A DNA stretch of 64,000 nucleotides from Trematomus loennbergii (lineage: Eukaryota; Chordata; Actinopteri; Perciformes; Nototheniidae): contig JAAOOA010000344.1 in the NCBI GenBank assembly GCA_012861695.1, forward strand, positions 186,001 to 250,000, read 5' to 3'. This document shows positions 45,961 through 57,755 of the stretch, one piece after another. The translations under genes and the position numbers were made by a program. Every line of letters begins with the position of its first letter. Positions within the stretch are counted from its first letter, which is position 1. The notes beneath the pieces were generated by a model. It was given only the letters and a program-made list of their open reading frames with translations, did not search any database and had not been told where the DNA came from.

Positions 45961-47225
45961 TGATACATAACTAAACATGACATGATAAACAAAACCTGGA
46001 AAATGAACAGACATGACGTGATGTTACAACGGCTTAGGCATCTCATTTCGGCTGTCATGATACAAACCCAAAACAGGGTGTGATTTCCCCACTTATGACT
46101 GATCATTTTGCAAATCATTCCATTAGCCTCCTTTTATTTCACCAGCAGGTAGTATTTTCTAACCTCTCATTGGTGGTGTGTTCAGGGTCACTTTGACAAT
46201 GGAGCACTAATTGTCAGCTGCTGAAAGCCCTGCCTAGCTGCACTGAGCACACTCAGAGCCAAACAAAGAGTGAAACACTGACAATGTTTCCTTTGTGTCC
46301 TAGGTGTTGGAGTGTCCTTGAACGCTGCACAGAATCTCGGGGCTGCTCAGCATCTGTGTGAGCTGTTCTGTTGTAGGAACTGCTTTGAGGTACGAGGGGT
46401 TTTGCGTCTCCTAGCAACTGTAAAACTGTTCAGAAGAAGGCGGTCATTGGGACAGTCTGACTTCACTCTATTCATTTCCGCTGCTGGCGTGTGATGTGTG
46501 CTGATGCTAATGGAAGACAAGTGCTCCTGTGAATAGATGGAGAGAGAGCCAGGAACATAAAAGAGTGGAAGTAGAAAGGAGAAAGGGAACATTTATTAAA
46601 ATAGAAATGTTCGCATAGAAAAAGAGAGAATAATAAAAGGCTTTTTTTGTTTGACAGCTTAGGACCAGCTTCCTCATGTTGATGAACACACTCGTGCTCT
46701 GAAAGTGATTGACAGGCCGGCTGGTTTATTACAGGAAGTCGCTCTTTTGTTTTCTTTGTGAAGTCACATCAAAAGCACAAAGTCTTCAGAGAAGAGATCA
46801 AGGACGCTTGATCTGGCTGTGTGTGTCGCTGTGGTTGTGATTCTTTAACAATATTGCATGATATTACATGGCTTGGTTGAATACTTGATTCTGAGTTGAT
46901 AGGAGTTGATAAGAATAAGTCCAGTCAGAAATCAGTAGAAGAAGACATACAGGAAGTAAACCGGGAAAAGCAGAAGAAGACAGACAGGAAGTGAACACTA
47001 AAGGGAACAGCAGAAAAGCCCAGGCAGGAGGAAAAACATCATCCCTTACTTTATACTGTATCTTTAGGTTTGTGAACTATGTGAATTTTATATTTTATTT
47101 ATTTCTCTCTACAACACTTTTGTCTGGACCAAGTGAACCGAGCAGTCCTTACTACTCAACAGCAGTCAGACTAACATTTAAAAAAAGATTTGCCACAAAA
47201 ATAATAATTTATAAATGGTTACAAG
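45961..47225. other. Gene-free stretch, one weak exon-like segment
   Basis: Mostly unique sequence. Around 46287-46390 a pyrimidine-rich TTTCCTTTGTGTCCTAG is followed by about 85 bases open in one frame up to GAG|GTACGAG. That has the look of an exon, but no protein family was recognised. No repeat ends were seen. Confidence 0.3.
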
Positions 47226-50005
47226 TTAAGTTAAAGCCTTTTATGTCATTGTACACAGAGTATAACGAGATTCAGAGTGCAACTCTGTCCCGGTGTGCAA
47301 AAAATACAAACACATACAGAACACTAAAAAACACGGCCATAGGACAGACACCATAAACAATCATACGGGGGAATAAATAGTTACAAATATTGATATAAAA
47401 ATAGTATATAAAGTGCATTCAAAGTGTGTGTATATGTGAGACTGGTTACGGTTGTTGCATTATGTGTGGTGGTTAAGCAGCCTGACGGCCCAGGGGTAGA
47501 AACTGTTTTTGAGTCTGTCTGTCCGTGACTCGAAGCTCCTGTATCCCCTCCCAGAAGGCAGGAGAGAGAACAGTCTGTGACCTGGGTGAGAGCTGTCCTT
47601 TATTATTTTGTTAGCTCTGTTGCGGCAGCGGGAGGTGGAGATGTGCTCCAGAGAGGGCAGGGGGCAGCCGATGGTTTTCTCTGCCATCCTGATCACTCTC
47701 TGCAGGGCTTTCTTGTCCGCAGCTGAGCATCCTGCATACCACCCAGAGATGGAGTATGACAGCACGCTCTCGATGGTCGCCCGGTAGAAGGACACCAGCA
47801 GCTTCTTGTTCAGTCGGTTTCTCCGAAGCACCCTCAGGAAGTGTAGTCGCTGCTGGGCCTTCTTAACTGCTGCAGTGGTGTGTTCTGTCCAGCTGAGGCT
47901 CTCCGAAATGTGAACCCCCAGGAACTTAAAGGTGGAGACCCTCTCCACTCTCTCTCCATTGAGGTGAAGGGGGGCGTGTTCTGGACGGTGCTTTCTGAAG
48001 TCTATGATGATTTATTTTGTTTTGCTTGTGTTCAGATGTAGGTTGTTAGCTGAACACCACGCAGACAGCTTCAGGATCTCGTCTCTGTATGCCGACTCGT
48101 CGGCTCCCTTATATTTGGCCGACCACAGTGGTGTCATCTGCAAATTGTATAATGGAGTTGGAGGGGTGGGTGGGAGAGCAGTCGTGTGTGTAGAGTGTGT
48201 AGAGTAGCGGGCTCAGCACGCAGCCCTGCGTGGAGCCAGTGCTGAGGGTGCGGGTGGAGGAGCAATAAGGGCCTATTTTCACTGTTTGAGGACGGTCTGT
48301 TAGGAAATTATTAATCCAGGCGCATAAGATGGAGGGGAAACCTAGGCTTGACAGTTGTTCCACTAGTATGTCAGGTATGATGTATAAAAGCTGAGATAAA
48401 ATCAACAAACAGCATCCTTATATAGTTGCCTGGGCCTTCTAGGTGGCTCACAGCTGTGTGAAGGACCGTGGCATGGCATCATCCGTGGATCTGTTGGCTC
48501 TATAGGCAAACTGATGAGGGTCGAGGGAGGGTGGGAGGCTGGCTTTGATGTAGTCGGCTATCAGTCTTTCGAAACATTTCATCACCGCCAATGTTAGGGC
48601 TATGGGCCTGTAGTCGTTGAGCTCTCTGACTGTGTCTTTTTGGGGACAGGAATGATGGTAGCCGTTTTCAGACAGGATGGAATGCAAGCTTGTGACAGGG
48701 ACAGGTTGAATATCCTGGCCAGGACCCCTGAGAGCTGGTCAGCACAAGCTTTGAGTACTTTGCCGAGTGCTCCATCGGGTCCTGCGGCTTTTCCAGGATT
48801 CACAGACCTCAGCTTCACCTGATGTTCTTTGAGAGTGGGAGGTGGTATGGAGCTGGTAGTTTGCAGGGACAGAGGCAGAGTAGAAAAGTGGGGGGGTCTG
48901 CTAGCCTCAAAGCGGGCAAAGAAGTGGTTTAGCTCCTCTGCAAGGTGGGCGTCAGCTCTAGTAGTGCCAGGTGTTTTGCCCTTATAGTTGGTTAGCTGTT
49001 GAAGGCCCTGCCAAACGCACCGCACGTTGTTATGAGCGAGATTCTCCTCCACTTTTCCCTTGTAGTCCTCCTTCGCAGCCTTGATGCCTCTCCTCAGGTT
49101 TCGCCCTTGCCAAGCTGTACTGGGCTGCGTCCCCTGACCTGAAGGCTGTGTCACGGGAACTCAGGAGAGACCGCACCGCTCTTGTCATCCATGGTTTTTG
49201 GTTTGGGTAGACCGAATGCGTTTTTCCACAGTTACAGTGTCTGTGCAGAACTTGATGTAGGATAAGACAGCCTCTGTGTTCCTCCAAGTCTGTCTGTTCA
49301 AATATGTCCCACGCTGTGTGTTCAAAGCAGTCTTGCAGTTGTGAGAGTGCCCCCTCGGGCCAGGTTCTGATATATTTGACCACCGGCTTGGTGTTACTTC
49401 TGAGGGGGGTGTAAGCTGGGATGAGAAGCAGTGAGAGGTGGTCAGATAGACCTAAATGGGGAGTGGTACCGCTCTGCATGCTTCAGGTTAGAATACACCC
49501 GGTCCAGTGTATTCTTTCCTCTGGTGGTACATCGTACATGTTGTACAAATTTGGGAAGCACCTTTTTTAGACATGCATGATTGAAGTCTCCAGCTACAAT
49601 ATGAACTCTGTCGGGATGGGACCTCTGTTCTTTATTTATTAAGCTCTGGAGGTGGTCAAGTGCAATGCTAGCGTTAGCATCAGGTGGGATATAAACAGTG
49701 TTAATTATCACCCCCGTCAGCTCTCTGGGCAGGTAAAAGGGTCTGCACAGGATAGACATTACTTCCAGGTCAGAGAGCAATGTGTATGTGTAACCCTGCT
49801 GTCCATGCACCAGTCGTTGTGAATGTAAACACACAGACCACCCCCTCGGCTCTTACCGGAAGCGCTGTTCCTGTCGAAGCGGTGGGTAGAGCGGCCTGGT
49901 AGCTGCACTGCTGCGTCCGGAATCCGCGAGTGTAGCCAGGATTCTGTGATGATCAACACAAAGCAGTCGCGTACGTTCGTGTTAGCAGCTAGTAGTACCT
50001 CCAGT
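47226..50005 (-). mobile_element. Rex1/CR1-like LINE, 5'-truncated, antisense
   Basis: The 3' end is at about 47226 (antisense of a short UTR), and coding sequence runs leftwards from about 50000. On the minus strand it contains the endonuclease, reverse transcriptase and C-terminal domain in order. The family name is from memory of fish LINE sequences; CR1/L2/Rex1 group is certain to me, and Rex1 itself less so. No target duplication was found. Confidence 0.8.
47460..49959 (-). pseudogene. Rex1/CR1-like LINE endonuclease-reverse transcriptase
   Basis: Starting at 49959: ITESWLHSRIPD (endonuclease Glu), then a shift, VYIPPDANAS, HIVAGDFNHACLKKVLPKF, and GLSDHLSLLLIPAYTPL (49030-49834). The linker has [15 protein letters not shown] and the RT opens with PVPKK and [20 protein letters not shown] (48448-49154). 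Further on are [33 protein letters not shown] and the catalytic FADDTTVVG (48109-48408). The C-terminus (47460-47948) reads FKFLGVHISESLSWTEHT to LFSLLPSGRGYRSFE. At least four frame breaks and one stop-bearing gap (around 47950-48110) inactivate it. Confidence 0.82.
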
Positions 50006-50099
50006 TACTAAGACTGTATTTATCCAAGCTTTTCCAGTCTTTAAACCCCTCAAAGCATTTTTACTTTACTCAAATTAGCATTCAGACATCCATACAGAG
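50006..50099. other. Short spacer
   Basis: Sequence between the 5' break of the LINE and the SINE, with no recognisable feature. Confidence 0.3.
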
Positions 50100-50275
50100 G
50101 CTGAGGGAAACTAAAGTTCACACACCATCGGCCGTGCCATTGCGAGAAATGTGGGGTTAAGTGTCTTGCCCAAGGACACATCGACATGTTGACTGCAGGG
50201 GCTTGTGATCGAATCACCAACCTTCTGATTGGTGGGAGGACTGATCTACCTCCTTAGCCACAGCCATAAAGACGT
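50100..50275 (-). mobile_element. tRNA-derived SINE (antisense)
   Basis: On the minus strand TGGCTAAGGAGGTAGATCAG (50242-50261) fits an A box and GTTGGTGATTCGATCAC (50204-50220) fits a decayed B box, at the spacing of an RNA polymerase III promoter. A downstream GTGTCCTTGGGCAAGACAC body is a string I know from dispersed fish SINEs. It is not a functional tRNA gene: no cloverleaf 3' half is present. Confidence 0.6.
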
Positions 50276-50984
50276 CTTTAAAAAAAGAAATATATATATA
50301 CGCCGCATCATTTCTCTCCAAAATGTAACTGCTGAGGCAACAAGGTTGGGTCTCAGTGAGACTGTACAGAACACGGTCGGTGAATGCAAAATGGAGCACA
50401 GCTGCTTTGACCTGAGCATGATAATACAATTAATGAATTCCATAAATTGTTCACCTTTCCAGCAACAGCGTTAACAAACAGCCTTTTGGTAGATTTGTAT
50501 TCAGCCATGTCCTCTGTATGAAGTCATTTTCATTGGTACAGGAACCCCATCACTGGCCCATGATGGAGACATCCATCACTCGGCATGTGTGTCTGCACAG
50601 GAACATTAGTGCACCAGCTTAATGTACTCTTAGATGTATAAATCTGTCTGTGTGTTCTGTGTGCATTGCAGCCGCTCTAAATATGGATGCCCTGACCTTT
50701 CCATGAGAAGCACTGAATCCTGCCGGAGGCTCTGATCTCTTATCGATTCTGCCTCTTAAGTGCACTTCTGCTATGAAGGGAGATGGAGATGAAGAGGCTT
50801 CAGAATATCCAGTGTAAGATAGAACAGAACAGCTCAATATATGGAAAGTGGACCAGGTTACAGTGTTGATCAGGTAGAAAATAAATCAGCCCCTGGCCCG
50901 ACTTCAACATTTAATGATCCGGGTGCACTCATACTCACTGTGTAACACGAGTGAAAAATCAACTGCACCAGTGCTACCTGTTTT
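50276..50984. other. No gene recognised
   Basis: Unique-looking sequence. A good splice-acceptor-like TCTGTGTGCATTGCAG ends at about 50671, but all three frames after it close within about 20 codons. Confidence 0.35.
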
Positions 50985-51310
50985 ATACTTAAAGGGGACC
51001 TATCATGCAAAATGCACTTTTGTACGTCTTTTATACATGAATATGTGTCCCCGGTGTTCCAGGGAACTCACCAAGTGTCAGAAAACACAACCCTCTCTCT
51101 TTTCCTCCATACCCAAATCTCTAAAAACGGGGCTACAACGGATCTGATAAAAACTGATCCAGATTTGAACATTTCTTTGACGTCAGGACGGAAGAGCTGA
51201 CCTATCAGGGGAATGAGAGGTTGCCGTGGTATGGTAACAGCATGGTAACACGACGCTCGTAACTCGGCCCCCTCCTTTGCAGGGGGGCGTGGTCAGGGCT
51301 GCAGCGCATG
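50985..51310 (+). repeat. Dispersed DNA-element fragment (TTAAAGGGGACCTATCATGC start)
   Basis: TTAAAGGGGACCTATCATGC, then CACTTTTGTACGTCTTTTATAC and a GGGGGCGTGGTCAGGGCTGCAGC block, form the left part of a common fish repeat. Its end resembles the one at 10837. The right end is not found before D4. Confidence 0.55.
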
Positions 51311-51358
51311 CAAAGACAGGGTGGAGGAGAGCACACTAACAAATAGACCGGAAGTGCT

Positions 51359-52389
51359 TTAAAACCAGTTAAGCCCCGAGCTTGTTATTCAGGCCTCAGG
51401 CTCGAAAATGACATTCTCAGAACAAATGACAATATCTTCGCTTCTATAAAGGGTAAATTAATAATCTTTTTTCTCAAAGCAATGAAAAACCTGTGAGTTG
51501 GATGTAGAAAGTCAGAATCAATATTGAATTTTTTTATTTTAAAGTAAATTCAGATTGAACATAGTAAAAAAATGTAAGTTATAGTGTCCGTCCAAAAAAA
51601 CAAACATTACTTATAGTGAAAACCACCCTTGAATGATGGGATAGTAGACTAAAAGCTTTAGGAATCCAAACTATAACATATAATAAGTACCCTGTATCAA
51701 GATTGATGCTAAACAAGTGACATTTGACCTTTTTAGAGAGGTTTAGCAAAAAAACAAACACCTTTGGGGTCATTTGGGTGGATTTGAACCGTTAGAGCCA
51801 ATATAATCGAAGGGGAAGTTCCACATACACACACGTTACCATTGAGGAGTGAGTGTGACGCGCACGCAGTCGAAAGCTATGTTACGCACTGAAAACTGAA
51901 ACCTAGGCTCAAACTAGTAAATATGAAGATGGATTATCAGTAATCATTTCAAAGTGACACAGACACATTGGATTAACCATTGGATTAACCTTCAGCAGCG
52001 TTTTTATCGTTTTGATGCCATTGAACACAACTTTTGATCAGAACAACAGCTAAGGTAAGAATATCTCTGTGTTTCCTCCGTGAAGCTACGTGTTGTGATG
52101 TCTGTTTTGCTTCCCCTGTTGCGAGTTCTGATCGCTCAGTGATGATACTTATATGTCTGGAATCTGTGGAATCTCAGCTTGCTAATCGATCTTGTTTGTG
52201 CAGATCCGATAAGTAATAAGGGTATTTTACCTTGAGTTCTGTGCTAACTGTGTTAGCATTTTTTGGCTCAGGGCTAATTCAGAGCCTTTGTTATTACCCT
52301 TATGTTTCGTTTTGCTAAAAATGGTTAATATTGTCTGATAGCTGAGTTTAAAACCAGTTAAGGTGGTTAATCAGGCAAACTGGTTTTAA
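51359..52389 (+). mobile_element. TTAA-flanked transposon, copy D4
   Basis: Starts TTAAAACCAGTTAAGCCCCG and ends CTGGTTTTAA, with TTAA at 51359-51362 and 52386-52389. The inside follows D1 (AACAAATGACAATATCTTCG, AAACCTGTGAGTTGGATGTAG and later blocks), but the terminal ten bases differ from D1-D3. The 72-codon ORF of D1/D3 is broken early here. The donor-like TAAG|GTAAGAATATC at the equivalent place is better than in D1. An extra TTAAAACCAG copy lies at 52349. Confidence 0.75.
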
Positions 52390-52699
52390 CAGTAAAAGTA
52401 ATCCTCACTGGTACTTTTTAGTGTTCACCAGCAAACCATTTTTGTTAAAAAAAAATTATTTTCCCTTAGTAACTCATTGTTTACACAATATGTCCAAATA
52501 ATGAAAGAATCTTCCCATATTTCCATTGTTTAAACAAATGTCAAAGTATCAAGAAGAATGTGTAAGACAACACTTTAACAGATGAGTTTATACTATGGTC
52601 TGGCTCTATGAACGGGTGCATGATGGTCAACTCTTAAGAATAAACTAATCCTTGTGGCTCAGATGGTTTATGTCCTTATTATGACCATTTTACTAATTT
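52390..52699. other. No gene recognised
   Basis: AT-rich unique sequence with no motif. Confidence 0.35.
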
Positions 52700-53440
52700 C
52701 ATAAGAACACAACATTTAGACAAAAGTATTGGGCCACCTACACATTACACCTACAGGAGCTTTTATGACATCCCATTCCAAACTCTTAGGCATTAATATG
52801 AAGCTGGTCCCCCCTTTGCAGCTATAACAGCTTCCACTCTTCTGGGAAGGCTTTCTACAAGATTTTGGAGTGTGTCTGTGGGAATGTTTGCCCATTCATC
52901 CAGAAGAGCATTTGTGAGGTCAGACACTGATGTTGGACGAGAGGCTGGCTCTCCGTTCTAGTTCATCCGAAAGGTGGGGTGGGGGTCAGGGCTCGGTGCG
53001 GGCCAGTCCAGTTCTTCCAAACCAAACTCATCCAACCAGGCCTTTATGGACCTTGCTTTGTGGGGCACAGTCATGCTGGAACAGAAAAGGGCCTTCCCCA
53101 AACAGTCTCCACAAAGTAGGAAGCATAGATGGTCCAAAATGACTTGGGAAGATGAAGCATTAAGAATCTGCTTCACTGGAACTAAGGGACCTAGGCCAAC
53201 CCCAGAAAAACCACCCATAGCATTATCCACAGAACACGTTTCCACTGCTCCAGAGTGCAGTGGCGGCGTGCTTTACACCCCTCCATCCGACGCTTGGCAT
53301 TGTGTTGGCGATGTAAGACTTGATGCAGCTGCTCGGCCATGAAAACCCATGAAGCTCCCACAGTTTTGTTTGATATTAATGCCAGAGCTGGAACTCTGCA
53401 GGTATTGAGTCAGCAGAGCTTTGGCCACTTTTTACCCCAC
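52700..53440 (-). mobile_element. Tc1/mariner transposon remnant
   Basis: Minus-strand frame 52958-53245 reads GGFSGVGLGPLVPVK, ILNAS, then PHKARSIKAWLDEFGLEELD and WPAPSPD. This is the catalytic-domain sequence of a Tc1-type transposase, from the second Asp region to the PDLNPIE box. The element side at 52710 contains AGACAAAAGTATTGGGCCAC, usual next to a Tc1 end. The DDE residues cannot all be found; NPIE is replaced by HPTF. Deletions and frameshifts remove activity. The other terminus was not recognised. Confidence 0.75.
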
Positions 53441-53499
53441 ACTGATCCTCCTGTGTAAGATTAGAGGAGCGCTCTCTCAGGACTCTCTAATGTAACACG

Positions 53500-53534
53500 C
53501 ACACACACACACACACACACCACACACACACACA

Positions 53535-53608
<74 letters not shown>
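53500..53608 (+). repeat. (AC)n microsatellite
   Basis: About 109 bases of AC repeats with two interruptions (CC at 53520-53521 and CCC at about 53537-53539). Long alternating purine-pyrimidine tracts can adopt Z-DNA. The repeat directly abuts the end of the next hAT element. Confidence 0.95.
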
Positions 53609-53610
<2 letters not shown>

Positions 53611-54435
53611 GATGGGTATCGTTAAGGTTTTAACGGTACTACTACTTTTATCGATACCGCTTATCGGTCCGGTCTTTTATCGGTACTCTTTTGGAGAGAA
53701 AAACGAGGTAAACTAACTATATGTTGTATGTCAGGGACTACGGATGGAAATTAGCTCAAAGCTAAAATCCGGCATATTTACACTTGAAGCATTATTTGTC
53801 TAAAGTGTTCATTAATGTGCATTGTCTCTATTCAAATAAACGATTAAATGAAAAATGAAAATAACAAATAGTGAACAAAACTAACATTGCTTTTTATTTA
53901 ATGAAATACATAATATTTCACATCAAAAGAAACAACAATGTTTTAACAAATCGTATTAAATAATCTGATGACAGAACTGTGAACAGAACAGGGTGTTGCA
54001 TAATAAATATATTAAAATAATTTAGTTTAATGTTTAAATCCTCAGACCTCTCCCCCGCGGGACCGCGCATCATCATAACCTCTGCAGCGCATCAATCTGC
54101 TGCTGAGCGCGCCACATTCGGAATGGCTGAGGGGAAGCTCTCTAGCGGAGAATACAGCATTTTCAATAACACTTCCTCAAGAGCGAAATCCAACGTCTGG
54201 GAGGCTTTTGGTGTCATCCTAGATGGAGAACATAACCAACTGCGTGTGTTAATAATTGCATGTTTTCACTGCTCATAGGATATGCGGGTTCGGGTCGGGT
54301 TGCGGATCTTGTGCCGACGGGTCGGGTTGCGGAACTAATTGGCAATATGTGCGGGTAGCGGTGCGGGTTCGGTATTGCACGTCGCGGGTGCGGGGCGGGA
54401 GCGGGTCTTGAAAATCAGACCCGTGCAGGACTCTG
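53607..54435. mobile_element. Two merged hAT fragments with BED-like coding scrap
   Basis: The left end CAGGGATGGGTATCG resembles one common hAT MITE. The right end GACCCGTGCAGGACTCTG, preceded by repeated GGGTCGGGTTGCGG units (54285-54420), belongs to another. No matching inverted partner exists for either, so they look truncated or fused. Frame 54123-54278 encodes RAKSNVWEAFGVILDGEHNQ, which resembles the opening of a BED finger, but the Cys pair is absent. Confidence 0.55.
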
Positions 54436-55625
54436 GTCTGTGGTAGGGAAAAATTAAAGATAACGAATAAAGTATTTAGATTCTCTTTCATAGATAATTG
54501 ATCTGTCATGATCAGACTTGATTTCCTATTCAGATCTGATGCAGTCCAGTGTACAGGCTTTAACCAGTTTGTTTTTATACAAACCAGCTTAACCCACTTA
54601 GCATTATGACAAGCTCTGGCAAAACTAAATTAGCAATATAACATATGAATAATATAATAATGTCTTTGTTCATAAAGTAACTGAGCCACTAGTTTCTGTA
54701 AGGCTGTAAGCATATTACTACAGAGTCAAGTCTAACAACGTGAAGGGGATCAGATTTCTGAAGATCAGCAGGGCACATGTTGGGTTGTTGGACTCAGGTT
54801 CATGTGTTTGGGGTGGCGAGACGAGACATTGAGTTATTGAGATGACATTGAGCGTCTGCACTGAACCATTGCAATGTGATAAACGTACACAGCACTGCAC
54901 ATAAAGTGAAAATGTAGCCTGAGCATTTTACCCACCCTAGTGTCAGGAGCAGTGGACAGCTATTGTGAACTTAAGACTTTGCAAAACGAATGGATTCTGG
55001 CTTTGGTTGCAAGTAAACACGCTGATCTCAGGAGCTCCTGTCTCCAGTCTCTTCTGAAGTGACCAGAATGTATACAGAAGACACAACAATACCCAACTTG
55101 CTGAAGGACTCCTCATCAGTGCCTATGAGGTGAACTGGCCCCTCTCAAAGTATTAGTTTGCACATTGTATTGGTTTCATCCAGCTGTAGCCCCTGATCAT
55201 CACATTAGAAGGGCAACCCAGAAATAAATTGTGCACATGTGTGTGTCCTCCTGATAATTCCAATATTCTCTCTCTATTACACTGTATACAGATACATATT
55301 AAACCAATGTAACACCATTATTACATCCATCAAACACGTTATTACTCTTTAAAAACACACCCTCTTTTGCTCAGTTTTGTTCTCCACCAACCACAGAGGG
55401 AAATATCAGTCTCTTTAGCTGCTAAATGCTTCACTTTTCACCAGCTGACTGCTCGTCTGCAGTTCTCTGAGCAGTTTATCAGACAACAGTTGACAAAGAC
55501 TCACAGGAAGTCTGCTCCAAACCAAAAGGAGAGCTGAAACGAGCCTCACAGGATGTGCTGCAGAGATCAGAGCGCTTCTTTGTTTGTGTGAACGTCTTTT
55601 GATGTTTGTGCTCTTATTAGTGGAT
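54436..55625. other. No gene recognised
   Basis: Unique-looking stretch. Open frames are short and on both strands. No repeat ends, splice pattern or domain was recognised. Confidence 0.4.
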
Positions 55626-55907
55626 ATCAGAATCAGAATACCTTTATTAGTCCCACAGAGGGGACATTTGCATTGTTACAGCAGGAAAGAGCCACAGACA
55701 GCTTAATGTTACATATGTTAAAAAGTTATGATATCATACAAATATAATTAAAAAAAATAAACTAAAGAAAAAATACTTTTCAAAATACAAATCCTGTAAC
55801 AGTTCTTAGGATTTAGCAGCCAGGTATATATTACACAGTTATTAATGGCATATGTATATAATGTATATATTGCACATATAGCACATATTGCACATAGTTT
55901 GATGGCA

Positions 55908-57755
55908 TAAGTTTCTTACATTTTGTATTGAAAAAGTATCTGCTCTTAGGCTAGCCCACACGAGTGCTACCCCAGATCCTGCTCCTTTTTTGTGCCCTGC
56001 TGTCCTCGACCACTTTGAGCCTGTATCCCTCTCTTCTCTCTCGGATGTAGTCAAGCACCTGCGGCCGACAAACTGCACCTCAGACAGCATTCCCTCTCGC
56101 CTTCTCAGAGATGTTTTTGATTCAGTTGGAGCAAGTATTGTATTACTTTTAAACACCTCTCTTAACTCAGGATGTGTCCCAGCTGCCTTCAAACATGCCG
56201 TGGTTAAGCCACTCCTTAAAAAGAAAAATCTCGACCCTTCCATTCTCGCAGATTTAGGCCCATCTCCCAGCTACCTTTTTTATCTAAAGCCCTGGAGCGA
56301 GTAGTCTACGCCCAGCTGCAGTCTTTTTTAACCATGCATGGAATCCATGAAAAGTTCCAGTCTGGCTTCAAACCCATGCACAGCACTGAAACAGCCCTTT
56401 TAAGAGTTTTTAATGATCTGCTCCTAGCCGCCGACTCAGGTAGCCCAGCTGTCTTGGTGCTGTTAGACCTGACAGCTGCCTTTGACACTGTGGACCATAG
56501 CATCCTGCTGTCACGGCTTGAACAGTCCGCTGGCATCACAGGCTCTGCCCTTGCATGGTTCAGGTCCTACCTGACAGACCGTAGCTTCTCAGTACAGCTA
56601 GGTGCCTTCTCCTCTGCCAAAGCCCCTCTTACCTGTGGGGTTCCCCAAGGCTCGATTTTGGGCCCCATCCTTTTTCTACTGTACATACTGCCCCTAGGTT
56701 CAATTCTCACAAACACAACATCCCCTTCCACTGCTACGCCGACGATGTACAGATATATCTGCCACTCAATTCAAATGTAAACTCATTACAGCTATTGATG
56801 GACTGCTTAGCAGAGATTAAATCCTGGCTGAGCCAAAATGTCCTCAACCTCAACGAGAGCAAGACTGAGGTCTATCTTTTTTGGACCCCAACCTCCAGCC
56901 TCTCCGGTTGATATTCTGGGCTCCCTCAAAAAGAATATCCTCCCCTCTGTCACGAACCTTGGAGTGACCTTCAATAGCGCTTTAAATTTGATAAGCAGGT
57001 CAGCAGCGTAGTCAAAACCTGCTTTTTTTAAATACGACTATTGGCCAAGACCAAGTCGTTTTTATCTTTTAAAGACCTGGAAAGGGTTATTAACGCTTTT
57101 GTTACCTCGAGGTTGGACTATTGTAACGCTCTGTATGTGGGTATGGACCAGGCCTCAATTAAACGCCTGCAGCTAGTCCAAAACGCAGCTGCACGTTTGC
57201 TGACTGGCCACAAAAAGCGCGACCACATTACCCCAATTCTGGCCTCACTACACTGGCTTCCAGTTCGGTTCAGAATTGATTTTAAACTCCTTTATTTGTT
57301 TTTAAAGCACTAAATGGGCTGGCTCCGGCCTATATAGCTGAACTCCTCCAGCGCTACACCCCAGCCAGAGCTTTAAGGTCTGCTGACCAGCTGCTGCTGG
57401 TAGTGCCCAAGACCAGGCTTAAAACCCGAGGGCACCAGCCTTCGCAGCAGCTGGCCCTAGGCTCTGGAACACTCTGCCCCTCCATGTGAGGTCGGCCCAG
57501 ACCCTAGGGGTTTTTAAATCTACACTAAAAACACACTTCTTCTCTCTGGCCTTTTAGTTAGAGCGGAGCACGACTCCTGACTTTTCCGTGTGTTTTTTTT
57601 TTTTATATATCTGTTGTAATTTATTGTCTTTTATTGTGATTGTAGTAATGTGTTTTTATGTTTTTTATTACATGTACAGCACTTTGGCTCGACCAAAAAT
57701 CGCTTTTAAATGTGCTTTATAAATAAAACTTTGATTTGATTTGATTTGATATTTA
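55908..57755 (+). mobile_element. L2/Maui-type LINE, 5'-truncated second copy
   Basis: Begins near ATAAGTTTCTTACATTTTG (equivalent to 42541 in the first copy) and ends in (TTGAT)n at about 57732-57750. The RT is spread over 55990-56304 and 56334-56780, with SILADLGPSPSYLF in place of the normal NFRPISQ region (one-base deletion near 56250). Motif A (LLDLTAAFDTVDHSILL) and [13 protein letters not shown] are intact. C-terminal strings lie at 57041-57313. Nucleotide agreement with the copy at 40861 is very high. Confidence 0.88.

Noticed and set aside
47950..48110. Possible intact junction in the Rex1-like LINE
   Set aside because: Frames on both sides do not join; the stretch contains stops, so the polymerase is not intact.
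50100..50275. tRNA gene
   Set aside because: A and B boxes are present but the sequence cannot fold into a complete cloverleaf and continues into a SINE body.
50655..50735. Splice-acceptor-like TGCATTGCAG followed by a short frame
   Set aside because: All frames close within about 20 codons and no family was recognised.
53500..53608. Possible satellite or CRISPR-like array
   Set aside because: It is a simple AC microsatellite without spacers.
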